Assembly (NCBI GenBank): GCA_030535815.1
Contig: JAUNRD010000123.1
Span: 1-6,012, forward strand
From: Clostridia bacterium
GTDB taxonomy: Bacteria > Bacillota > Clostridia > CAKSNL01 > HGM11501
Direction: 5' to 3'
Length of the DNA: 6,012 nucleotides
Part shown: positions 1 through 6,012 of the stretch, piece by piece
Position numbering within the stretch: position 1 is the first letter of the stretch
How the letters are laid out: every line of letters starts with the position of its first letter
The notes under the pieces: generated by a model
What the model saw: the letters and a program-made list of their open reading frames with translations, nothing else
What the model was told of the DNA's origin: nothing
Databases searched by the model: none
Made by a program: the position numbers and the translations under genes

Positions 1-1162
1 TAAGAATTTCCGAAGGAAGGCACTTGCCTTTAAGCTGATTTATGACATCTCTTCCAGTAACCAGTCCCGAAACCGTTACACTTTCGCCGAAAAATTCGTT
101 TCGTATTGCAAAAACTTCAGTTTCAACCTGAGGACATTTTTCGCCTATCAGCTTTCCCGTTTCCCTCATTAAGTCATATGCTGCAACTCCTGTGATAATA
201 CCCACTTTACGCGGAGGAAGATTATCGGTTAAATCTTCCATAGCAAGCTTTGCTTCCTCTCTGAATGAAGTTATCATTCCAACGCCGTTTTCAATCTGGG
301 GATATCCGTCATAACTGTCTTCAGGTGGCATAGGAAGCTCTGCTTTCTGATAAAACTCATCTGATGCATAAACAAAGTTTACGCCGTATTTCTTATTGGC
401 CCTTTTCTGAAAGTCTTCAATCTGTTTTATAACTTCAAGTGAATCTTCTTTACCAAAAGGTAAAAGACGAGGTAACTTATCACGGTATTTGGTAAGTCCT
501 ACAGGAACAACACTTAAACTTGCTGCATAAGGATAAAGTTTAAGAAGCTTTCCTATTGTTTTTGAAAGCTCTTTACCGTCGTTCACGCCCTTAACCAAAA
601 CCACCTGGCAGTTCATAACTATTTTATGTTTTGCCAGCTTTTTCCTGAGTTTGTAAACCTTGCCGGCATCCTTGTTTTTAAGCATCTCCACCCGAAGCGA
701 AGGATTTACCGTATGAACGGATACATTCACCGGGCTTATATGCTGACGAATGATTCTTTCTATATCCTCATCGGAAAGGTTTGTAAGGGTTATATAGCTT
801 CCCGTAAGGAACGAAAGCCTCACATCGTCGTCCTTGACATAAAGACTTTCGCGCATTCCTTTAGGCATCTGGTCGATGAAGCAGAAGATGCATTTATTCT
901 TACACCTTCTGGTTTTATCCGCATCGCCGAAACAAAGGGTAAGCCCAATGTCTTCCCCTGTTTCATTTTCAATTTCAAAGTTTCTGCCTTCTCCGTCTCT
1001 TTCAGCTTCAATAAGAAGATAAGGATCAGCCCCGAAAAATCGAAAATCCAGTATGTCACGGATTTTTTCATTATTTATACTTTTTATAAGGTCTCCGCAT
1101 TTTATGCCGGCCCTATCTGCAAGGCTTTCTTCCGAAACCTCCGTAACTACCGGATAATTCAT
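1..1162 (-). CDS. PDZ-radical SAM-DUF512 protein (3' end off window)
   Basis: The frame is open from the ATG at 1162 to the left edge: 387 codons with no stop, so the C-terminus (perhaps 40-60 residues by comparison with the family) is missing. Numbering from that ATG, residues about 3-62 look like a PDZ domain (VVTEVSEESLADRAGI, then GDLIKSIN). C87, C91 and C94 (CKNKCIFC, codons at 904-881) form the CX3CX2C motif that binds a 4Fe-4S cluster and S-adenosylmethionine in radical SAM enzymes. The following KDDDVRLSFLTGSYITLTN stretch, SVHT and the C-terminal half (LPRLLPFGKED, ASDEFY, GVGMI, VSGLVTGRDV) match the DUF512 family (TIGR03279-like). The reaction is unknown for this family, and a cytoplasmic location is inferred from the lack of a signal peptide or membrane helix. 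The start at 1162 is preferred because AAGGAG lies 8 nt upstream; an ATG at 1168 overlapping the preceding stop codon as ATGA is the alternative, but its spacer would be only 2 nt. Family identity is secure; function is not. Confidence 0.93.
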   Translation of the reverse strand, partial: MNYPVVTEVSEESLADRAGIKCGDLIKSINNEKIRDILDFRFFGADPYLLIEAERDGEGRNFEIENETGEDIGLTLCFGDADKTRRCKNKCIFCFIDQMPKGMRESLYVKDDDVRLSFLTGSYITLTNLSDEDIERIIRQHISPVNVSVHTVNPSLRVEMLKNKDAGKVYKLRKKLAKHKIVMNCQVVLVKGVNDGKELSKTIGKLLKLYPYAASLSVVPVGLTKYRDKLPRLLPFGKEDSLEVIKQIEDFQKRANKKYGVNFVYASDEFYQKAELPMPPEDSYDGYPQIENGVGMITSFREEAKLAMEDLTDNLPPRKVGIITGVAAYDLMRETGKLIGEKCPQVETEVFAIRNEFFGESVTVSGLVTGRDVINQLKGKCLPSEIL

Positions 1163-1164
1163 TC

Positions 1165-2478
1165 TCATAACTCCTTAACTAAGGTAAGTATTTTCTCCAC
1201 AAACTTCTTTTGAATAGTAAATTCCATTGCTCCGTTTCTTGATACTGCGTAATTCATGGCATCGTAATTTACATACTCTGTCACATCTTTTCCTCCTGCG
1301 GTTTCAAAAGTGATTGTAACAGCTCCTTTAACCGCTTCGGTTTCAGTTTCCACATTACCTTCATAGCTTAAAGAAATGAGGCTTCTGTAAAATTCCTGAA
1401 AAGCATCAAGTTCTATACTATTTCCGTTGCACGATGGACTTTCACCTGCAATAAGTTCATATTTCTCATTTGCTGTCTCTATGGTAATTTTTGATATTTC
1501 GTCATAATAATAGAGGGCTATGTGCTTGTCGACCACATCGAATGCTGTATAATCCATAAATGAAATTTCTTCGTCCGATATCTTGTATGCGCCTTTCACT
1601 CCGTCAACCTTGATATAGGTATATCCCTCTTCCGCCTTATTACCCAAGATAAATTTAGCGGAACCATTCTTCGTTTCATAAGCAAAATAGGCATCACTTT
1701 CCGTAAATCCGCACGCTTCATCATCCGCATAGGGATCATACTCTGCAGCTGCGGTATTAGCTATTGCTTCGAACAAATACTGCACATCGTTGGGCGAAGC
1801 ATTTTCTTTAACGGGGCTTGTAAGTTCATAGGTAAAAAGTGCATCAGCATTTTCTTCCATAAGTTCAGCCTCATTCTTTTTGGATATCACAATATCCTCG
1901 CCTGCTTTTGAAATTGTAACGTTCAAAAACTCAGCAATCTCCACATTTATCAGCGTCATATCCGCAAACGCTCTCATTCCTACAAAGAACAACCCTGCTT
2001 CGGACACATCCATAGTGTAAACATTTTTATCATCAACTGTAAAATAGTACTTTTCGCCGACAATGGAATTTCCGATTTTCAAAAATCCCGTATTTCCGCT
2101 TGCAGTTACATATTTTACGGTTGCTGATGGCTTATCCAGCCCGTATTTTCCCAAAGACAACACATCTTTTTCAATTTCATCAACGGCCAAGGTTTCCTTT
2201 AATATGCTCTCAATTGCATATATGGTATTTCCGCTTGTCTTTACATATTCGGTGAACACATTCATCCATTCACCATTTTTCTTTTCAAAGCCAAAAAACC
2301 CGGATGTGTTCACAAGTGATATTTCACTGATATCTTCATCAATAGTTTTAACGGTAAGATATGTTCTCTCTGATTCTTCCTGCACCTTTTCCTTTTCCCC
2401 GTTCCTGGTTAAAAGATAAAGACTCGATGCAAGTACCACCACAGCTATAAATAAAGCTATAAGCCCTGTTTTTTTCAC
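1165..2478 (-). CDS. Membrane-anchored DUF4340 protein of a Gld-type ABC module
   Basis: The product is 437 residues from a GTG at 2478. Residues 4-23 form one hydrophobic helix (TGLIALFIAVVVLASSLYLL) after a KK pair, giving a signal anchor with the rest predicted outside the membrane; no lipobox cysteine is visible. The body is acidic and has the DUF4340 pattern: GEWM at 69-72, YGLDKPSA at 112-119, FLKIGN at 132-137, YYFTVDD at 144-150 and VYTMDV at 153-158. Similar patterns recur near 257-308 and 382-430, suggesting three degenerate units. DUF4340 proteins are commonly encoded beside GldG-like proteins and are thought to act with the transporter, but no activity has been established. The GTG is chosen because AAGGAGG ends 8 nt upstream and the mature-type N-terminus begins there. 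The frame extends 27 codons further upstream inside the preceding gene, but that extension has no membrane or family character. The GTG overlaps the GldG-like stop codon by 4 nt (GTGA), which suggests translational coupling. Confidence 0.9.
   Translation of the reverse strand: MKKTGLIALFIAVVVLASSLYLLTRNGEKEKVQEESERTYLTVKTIDEDISEISLVNTSGFFGFEKKNGEWMNVFTEYVKTSGNTIYAIESILKETLAVDEIEKDVLSLGKYGLDKPSATVKYVTASGNTGFLKIGNSIVGEKYYFTVDDKNVYTMDVSEAGLFFVGMRAFADMTLINVEIAEFLNVTISKAGEDIVISKKNEAELMEENADALFTYELTSPVKENASPNDVQYLFEAIANTAAAEYDPYADDEACGFTESDAYFAYETKNGSAKFILGNKAEEGYTYIKVDGVKGAYKISDEEISFMDYTAFDVVDKHIALYYYDEISKITIETANEKYELIAGESPSCNGNSIELDAFQEFYRSLISLSYEGNVETETEAVKGAVTITFETAGGKDVTEYVNYDAMNYAVSRNGAMEFTIQKKFVEKILTLVKEL
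1171..1176 (-). promoter_or_regulatory. Shine-Dalgarno of the radical SAM gene
   Basis: AAGGAG is encoded within the last codons of the DUF4340 gene. It stands 2 nt from an ATG at 1168 and 8 nt from an ATG at 1162; the 8-nt spacing matches the other genes here and favours 1162. Confidence 0.7.
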
Positions 2479-3920
2479 AGACGGTGCCTCCTTACATAAA
2501 CATATATACCGTATGCAAACATTATAGCCGGAATTACTCCTGCTAAGAGAACTATGCATAACACAAGTGTGTTCTGATCAAGAATTTCCATCTTTTCTTT
2601 CACCACATTTTTAGAGGCGATAGAAACCGGGGCATCCTCAATACCCGACATATAGTTTATGCTTTTTACAACAAAATCCTTGTCTCCATAACCGCCGCTT
2701 GCATCATAATAACGGTCAAACAGCATATAATACGAGCCTGACACCATAAGTCTTGCGCTTGTTTCGGTATTATAGAGGGGATTTTTTCTTAAATATACAA
2801 CGATTTTCTGTTTTCCTTCTTCACTGACAGTATAATTTTCACGTTTGTTTTTTGCCGCCCATGCTTCTCTTGTCATAGAAACTCCGGATTCTCCCGTAGC
2901 TACCAGAACATTTGCTTCTATACCGTCCTCTTCAGTAACCTTAATGGAATTTGTATCACCTTCCATTACGCGCAGTTTTGTTCCTTCAGCTCTGAGGAAA
3001 CTTGTCATGGCATGTTCCTCAAGATTAGGCATAAGATAATTTCCCGAAGGGGTCTGCGCTATATATCCGGCATTTTTATCTGATACGCAGTCGTTATTTA
3101 TTTTTACGCTCCAGTTTTTCTCAAAATAAGAATTTATATCCGGAAGCTCATAGGAAGGATTGGAATAAAACTGTACCCTTCCCCCTGTTTCAAGATAGTC
3201 ATCTATCTTCTTGATTTCATTATCCGTAAAATCCTTGGTGGAACCTGCAAACAAAAGCATATCTGCATCATTTGGTATCTTATCTGTGCTGATATCAATA
3301 ATCTTTACGCTCATTCCTTCTGTATAAAGCATATTCATGAGATAATCAAGCATAGAAGGATTTTCTATAACCTCGCCATGTCCCATAGCTATATAAATCA
3401 TCAGCGGATCATCACTTGTAACATAGCGTATGGCCGCAGAAACATACCCTTCAAGATAATTTACCTTGTTATTTTCGATTCCGTTATCATTAATTGTTCC
3501 CTGCTCAATCATACTGCCGTCTACAACTCTCTTTTTACCGGTAGAAGCGCTTTCCACCACAACAGAATTATAGTTCTTTATCTGATACTGTCTTATAAAT
3601 CCTGGATCAATATCAATATTGACCTCACTTACACTGATAAAATCCGATGCCCTTTTAAACTCTTCAAGAATTTCTGTGTAACGGCTGTTACGTGACTCGG
3701 CATTTGTTGCATAATAGATGGTAATATCATTGTCAATGAGGGATATTACCTCCTCAGTCTCGTCGGAAAGTGTGAAAACTCCCCCTCCGGTCAAGTCAAA
3801 TTTAAGGTCATATCTGTCTCCCAAAATGCCTGTCACCAGATTAAGCAGAATAACAAGTGCAAGCACCAAAGCCGTAAGAAATGCGCCTTCCAGGCGGAAT
3901 TTCACCTTTTTATTTTTCAT
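2475..3920 (-). CDS. GldG-like ABC transporter auxiliary protein
   Basis: The product is 481 residues from an ATG at 3920. Residues 13-34 form a membrane helix. It is followed by the family landmark of GldG-type proteins, D38-L39, D42-L43-T44 and FTLSDET at 49-55. Next comes a long extracytoplasmic region containing IYIAMGHGE (175-183) and a Rossmann-like segment ending in a DADMLLFAGS strand and a GGRVQFYSNP strand. A second membrane helix spans about 451-475 and ends in the basic tail VRRHRL, so both termini are predicted to be cytoplasmic. This fits the ABC_transp_aux (PF09822)/GldG family. In Flavobacterium, GldG works with GldA and GldF in gliding motility; here the role is unknown, and nothing in this window suggests gliding. 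The start is fixed by AAGGAGGTG with an 8-nt spacer; the frame extends 23 codons upstream into the permease gene, but that stretch is hydrophilic and unlike the family. The gene lies 13 nt after the permease stop and overlaps the DUF4340 gene by 4 nt. Confidence 0.92.
   Translation of the reverse strand: MKNKKVKFRLEGAFLTALVLALVILLNLVTGILGDRYDLKFDLTGGGVFTLSDETEEVISLIDNDITIYYATNAESRNSRYTEILEEFKRASDFISVSEVNIDIDPGFIRQYQIKNYNSVVVESASTGKKRVVDGSMIEQGTINDNGIENNKVNYLEGYVSAAIRYVTSDDPLMIYIAMGHGEVIENPSMLDYLMNMLYTEGMSVKIIDISTDKIPNDADMLLFAGSTKDFTDNEIKKIDDYLETGGRVQFYSNPSYELPDINSYFEKNWSVKINNDCVSDKNAGYIAQTPSGNYLMPNLEEHAMTSFLRAEGTKLRVMEGDTNSIKVTEEDGIEANVLVATGESGVSMTREAWAAKNKRENYTVSEEGKQKIVVYLRKNPLYNTETSARLMVSGSYYMLFDRYYDASGGYGDKDFVVKSINYMSGIEDAPVSIASKNVVKEKMEILDQNTLVLCIVLLAGVIPAIMFAYGIYVYVRRHRL
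2487..2493 (-). promoter_or_regulatory. Shine-Dalgarno that decides the DUF4340 GTG start
   Basis: AAGGAGG lies inside the last codons of the GldG-like gene, 8 nt before the GTG at 2478. This places the start at the signal-anchor segment rather than at upstream in-frame codons. Confidence 0.8.
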
Positions 3921-3926
3921 AAAGCG

Positions 3927-3935
3927 CACCTCCTT
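3927..3935 (-). promoter_or_regulatory. Shine-Dalgarno of the GldG-like gene, overlapping the permease stop
   Basis: AAGGAGGTG is a near-perfect complement of the 16S rRNA 3' end, and GGAGG ends 8 nt before the ATG at 3920. Its first two bases are part of the permease TAA (3936-3934), so ribosomes ending on the permease sit directly on this site. Confidence 0.8.
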
Positions 3936-4641
3936 ACCATCTTCTCTTTTCAATGCTGAGCACTGTGAAATAATTAAACAAAAATGCAATACTTATATAG
4001 TAAATAACAGATGTAATATTGAGTATTCCCATGGAAAAATCCGCATAGCGGGATGCAAATGATATACTTCCTAAAATTTTATAAAGCAAGGGGCTCTGAA
4101 TCGAAGGCACCAGAAGAAGCTCGATTGCCAGCATAGCTATAAATGTCGCAAATGTAATTACCGAAGAAACCACCTGATTTTCCGTCAACGACGAAATAAA
4201 AAGTCCTATGGATGCATAAACAGCGGAATAGAGTAAAAATCCGAAATATGCCAAAAGGGTGGTGGAAAATGCAGGATTTCCCCTTAATATAAGTATAATG
4301 ATGTGCGGCAGTGTAAAAAGAAGTGCCATTGCACAAAGTCCCATAACCGCAAAAAACTTTCCGGCAACAATAGATGTTGATGATACGGGGCTGGTCAAAA
4401 GAAGCTGATCAGTCTTCGCCGCCTTTTCCTCCGATAAGAGTCTCATGGTGAGCAGGGGCATAAGTCCCAGCATTACATAAATCATCCATCCGAAGGTGTA
4501 GGAAATATCCGAGCTTGTAAGGCCGTAAAGATTTACATAGCAGAAAATACCGGAGAACATAAGAATAAATATACCAAGGAAGACATAACCCATGGGGTTG
4601 TTAAGATAGTTGCCGATTTCTCTTTTAATTATCGCCTTCAC
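3934..4641 (-). CDS. GldF/NosY-type ABC-2 permease
   Basis: The product is 235 residues, close to the usual 230-250 for this family. It has about six membrane helices, near residues 18-38, 50-66, 96-119, 127-150, 155-178 and 205-228. The N-terminal cytoplasmic start IIKREIGNYLNNPMGYVF matches the typical KRE-x-SP-x-YVF opening of GldF/NosY permeases. LLTMRLLSEEK (63-73), LLLTSPVS (80-87) and GKFFA (94-98) are the conserved cytoplasmic loop that is expected to contact the ATPase. SLTENQVVSS (151-160) precedes the fifth helix. It should form the membrane channel or mechanical element driven by the ATPase encoded just upstream, probably as a dimer. I chose the GTG at 4641 because GGGAGGTG ends with an 8-nt spacer and the protein then opens with the family motif. 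The frame continues upstream for 17 codons inside the ATPase gene without family character. The 17-nt overlap with the ATPase gene indicates coupled translation. The substrate cannot be deduced. Confidence 0.92.
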   Translation of the reverse strand: MKAIIKREIGNYLNNPMGYVFLGIFILMFSGIFCYVNLYGLTSSDISYTFGWMIYVMLGLMPLLTMRLLSEEKAAKTDQLLLTSPVSSTSIVAGKFFAVMGLCAMALLFTLPHIIILILRGNPAFSTTLLAYFGFLLYSAVYASIGLFISSLTENQVVSSVITFATFIAMLAIELLLVPSIQSPLLYKILGSISFASRYADFSMGILNITSVIYYISIAFLFNYFTVLSIEKRRW

Positions 4642-5599
4642 GCTCTTCACCTCCCACATATTTAAGGAAAATATCCTCAAGCTCAAGTACATCTATTCCG
4701 AAAAACTTTACAGGCACATTTTTATCTACCAGACGGCTCATAATGCTGCTTCGCACATCTTTAGATGTGTGTATAAGTATTTCTGAAACGCCATCCTCAT
4801 CAGACTTTACCGTATCAATTCTTTCAACTCCGTAAGTCGCACTAAGCATCTTTGTAAGAGTTTCAGCATCGCACTCAGCCTTTAAGCGAAGGCGGTTTAC
4901 ATCCTCAAATTCTGAGATAAGCTTGTCGGTAAATGCCGCAGCGGCAATTCTGCCTCCGTTTATAATAATAACCTTTTCGCACACCGCAGAAACCTCGGAC
5001 AAGATGTGGGAACTTAAGATAACCGTATGCTCCCTTCCAAGTTCTTTTATAAGGTTTCTTATTTCAATTATCTGCACCGGGTCAAGTCCCACCGTAGGCT
5101 CGTCAAGAATAAGTATCTCGGGGTCACCTATCAATGCCTGGGCAAGACCTACTCTCTGACAATAGCCCTTTGAAAGATTGCCGATAAGACGACCCTTGAC
5201 ATCCAAAATACCGCAACGTTCGCAGGCATCGTTTATATGAGCTTCTCTTTCGCTGATTTCACCTTTTTCCGCCTTGCCTGAAAGCTTTACACCTTTCAAG
5301 TCGCAGACAAAATCAAGATACTCTCCTACTGTCATATTAGGATAAAGCGGAGGCTTTTCCGGAAGATATCCTATATGCTTTTTTGCTTCTCTGGGATTTT
5401 CCGACATATCAATACCGTTGATTATTACACTTCCGCTGTTAGCCGAAAGATAACCGGTTATTATATTCATTGTGGTGCTTTTACCTGCGCCGTTTGCACC
5501 AAGAAAGCCCATTACCTCTCCCTTTTCGACACGGAAGGTTATGTTGTCCAATACCTTGTGTGTGCCGAAGCTTTTTATAAGACCTTTAATCTCTATCAT
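4625..5599 (-). CDS. GldA/CcmA-type ABC transporter ATPase
   Basis: The product is 324 residues with a complete nucleotide-binding domain. Walker A is GANGAGKST at 34-42, the Q-loop region is GYLPEKPPLY at 77-86 with Glu in place of Gln (common in this subfamily), the signature is LSKGYCQRVGLAQ at 142-154, Walker B with catalytic Glu is ILILDEPTVGLDP at 162-174, and the switch histidine is H198. All catalytic elements are intact, so it should hydrolyse ATP on the cytoplasmic face. Residues 220-324 form a C-terminal extension typical of GldA-like and antibiotic- or exporter-type ATPases (DUF4162-like). LSKGYxQRVGLAQAL and PE-PPLY are the most GldA-like features. The partner is the permease that overlaps its 3' end by 17 nt, with the GldG-like and DUF4340 genes next. 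The ATG at 5599 is the natural family start (MIEIKGL). Its GGAGGG lies 11 nt upstream, a longer spacer than in the other genes here. Exporter role is likely; substrate is unknown. Confidence 0.94.
   Translation of the reverse strand: MIEIKGLIKSFGTHKVLDNITFRVEKGEVMGFLGANGAGKSTTMNIITGYLSANSGSVIINGIDMSENPREAKKHIGYLPEKPPLYPNMTVGEYLDFVCDLKGVKLSGKAEKGEISEREAHINDACERCGILDVKGRLIGNLSKGYCQRVGLAQALIGDPEILILDEPTVGLDPVQIIEIRNLIKELGREHTVILSSHILSEVSAVCEKVIIINGGRIAAAAFTDKLISEFEDVNRLRLKAECDAETLTKMLSATYGVERIDTVKSDEDGVSEILIHTSKDVRSSIMSRLVDKNVPVKFFGIDVLELEDIFLKYVGGEEREGDN
4648..4655 (-). promoter_or_regulatory. Shine-Dalgarno that decides the permease GTG start
   Basis: GGGAGGTG lies inside the 3' end of the ATPase gene. 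Eight nt separate GGAGG from the GTG at 4641. Longer in-frame starts upstream of it have no comparable site, which supports the GTG. Confidence 0.75.
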
Positions 5600-5610
5600 G
5601 AGTGTTAAGT

Positions 5611-5616
5611 CCCTCC
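5611..5616 (-). promoter_or_regulatory. Shine-Dalgarno of the ATPase gene
   Basis: GGAGGG on the minus strand sits 11 nt before the ATG at 5599, within the short gap after aspS. The spacer is longer than for the other genes in the window, but no alternative start codon lies closer in frame. Confidence 0.65.
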
Positions 5617-5622
5617 GAAAAA

Positions 5623-6012
5623 TTATTCAGTAACTTTAATGTGAAGTTCTTTAAGCTGTTCTTCATCAACAACGTCCGGAGCATTGCTCATAAGCTCGGA
5701 TGCATTCTGCACCTTCGGGAACGCAACAACATCACGAAGGCTTTCTGCACCGCACATAATCATGGAAATTCTGTCAAGACCGATTCCCATACCTCCGTGG
5801 GGTGCCGCACCGTACTTGTATGCATCAACGAGGAAGCCGAATTTTGCCTGGATTTCCTCTTCCTTAAGACCGAGCGCCTCAAACATTCTCTGCTGGAGTG
5901 CCGCATCTGTTATGCGGATAGAGCCGCTCGACAATTCTGTTCCGTTTAATACAAGGTCGTATGCCTTTGCGCGAACCTTGCCGGGATCTGTATCAAGATA
6001 TTCTATGCACTC
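5623..6012 (-). CDS. aspS: Aspartate-tRNA ligase, C-terminal part (5' end off window)
   Basis: Only the last 129 residues are present; the frame is open through the right edge, so the anticodon-binding domain and class II motifs 1 and 2 lie outside. AspRS charges tRNA-Asp with aspartate in the cytoplasm. In the fragment, NGTELSSGSIRI (23-34) is the aspartate-binding strand, with E26 and R33 at positions equivalent to active-site residues of E. coli AspRS. HGGMGIGLDR (72-81) is class II motif 3 with its ATP-binding arginine at R81. LRDVVAFPK and the tail APDVVDEEQLKELHI are characteristic of bacterial-type AspRS. Most of the C-terminal catalytic core is therefore intact and in frame to a TAA at 5625-5623. 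A shorter TTG-initiated reading of this frame from 5934 would be an artefact of the window edge. The ATPase gene begins 23 nt after the stop with no clear terminator between, so readthrough transcription is plausible. Confidence 0.97.
   Translation of the reverse strand, partial: ECIEYLDTDPGKVRAKAYDLVLNGTELSSGSIRITDAALQQRMFEALGLKEEEIQAKFGFLVDAYKYGAAPHGGMGIGLDRISMIMCGAESLRDVVAFPKVQNASELMSNAPDVVDEEQLKELHIKVTE

Noticed and set aside
820..1071. Minus-strand open frame of 83 codons
   Set aside because: It overlaps the radical SAM gene in a different frame, crossing the codons for the CX3CX2C motif. The other frame has all the family signal.
626..1213. Plus-strand open frame of 195 codons
   Set aside because: It lies antisense to the radical SAM gene, whose frame carries clear family motifs. 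Its translation is low-complexity and F/I/S-rich, and it has no convincing ribosome binding site.
2063..2419. Plus-strand open frame of 118 codons
   Set aside because: It is antisense to the DUF4340 gene, with no recognisable domain, and is best read as a shadow of the coding strand.
3378..4062. Two plus-strand open frames (3378-3695 and 3718-4062)
   Set aside because: Both are antisense to the GldG-like and permease genes and show no family features; codon structure favours the minus strand.
4079..4336. Minus-strand open frame of 85 codons rich in Cys, His and Phe
   Set aside because: It is an out-of-frame reading within the permease gene, whose membrane helices and conserved loop cover the same bases.
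5621..5648. Possible terminator at the end of aspS
   Set aside because: There is an AACTT/AAGTT inverted repeat (5632-5636 with 5644-5648) and a later run of T on the minus strand. The stem is only 5 bp and AT-rich, and the T-run is about 6 nt away past the stop codon, so it is too weak to call.
5602..5949. Plus-strand open frame of 115 codons
   Set aside because: It is antisense to the conserved catalytic end of aspS, so it is not a credible gene.
1..6012. Gliding motility function for the Gld-like genes
   Set aside because: The name comes from Bacteroidota. This organism looks clostridial, no other gliding genes are visible, and relatives of these genes occur in non-gliding bacteria, so gene symbols gldA, gldF and gldG were not assigned.

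Overview
The window reads as ordinary chromosomal DNA from a low-to-mid GC (roughly 40%) Gram-positive anaerobe of the class Clostridia, plausibly Lachnospiraceae or a relative. The evidence is a clostridial-looking bacterial AspRS, strong AAGGAGG-type ribosome binding sites, GTG as well as ATG starts, and a PDZ/radical SAM/DUF512 protein of the kind common in that class. Assignment below class level is not supported by what is visible.

All genes lie on the minus strand, so transcription runs from the right edge to the left edge. In transcription order: (1) the last 129 codons of aspS, cut by the right edge; (2) an ABC ATPase of the GldA/CcmA type; (3) a six-helix ABC-2 permease of the GldF/NosY type; (4) a GldG-like auxiliary protein with an N-terminal anchor, a large extracytoplasmic region and a C-terminal membrane helix; (5) a membrane-anchored DUF4340 protein; (6) a PDZ-radical SAM-DUF512 protein, cut by the left edge. 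No stretch over 25 bases lies outside a gene, and I see no RNA gene, mobile element, CRISPR array or convincing terminator.

The genes are tightly packed. There is a 23-nt gap after aspS, a 17-nt overlap between ATPase and permease, 13 nt between permease and GldG-like gene (whose Shine-Dalgarno starts inside the permease stop codon), a 4-nt GTGA overlap into the DUF4340 gene, and an ATGA overlap or 2-nt gap into the radical SAM gene. This argues for one polycistronic, translationally coupled unit.

Genes 2-5 form a complete GldA-GldF-GldG-DUF4340 module. Its homologues are known from gliding Bacteroidota, but this four-gene form is also found in non-gliding bacteria, where substrate and role are not established. 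A likely picture is a cytoplasmic ATPase driving a membrane permease, with two anchored proteins outside the membrane forming an accessory complex. This is the part of the window that most deserves attention. The DUF4340 protein appears to be built of three degenerate copies of one unit.
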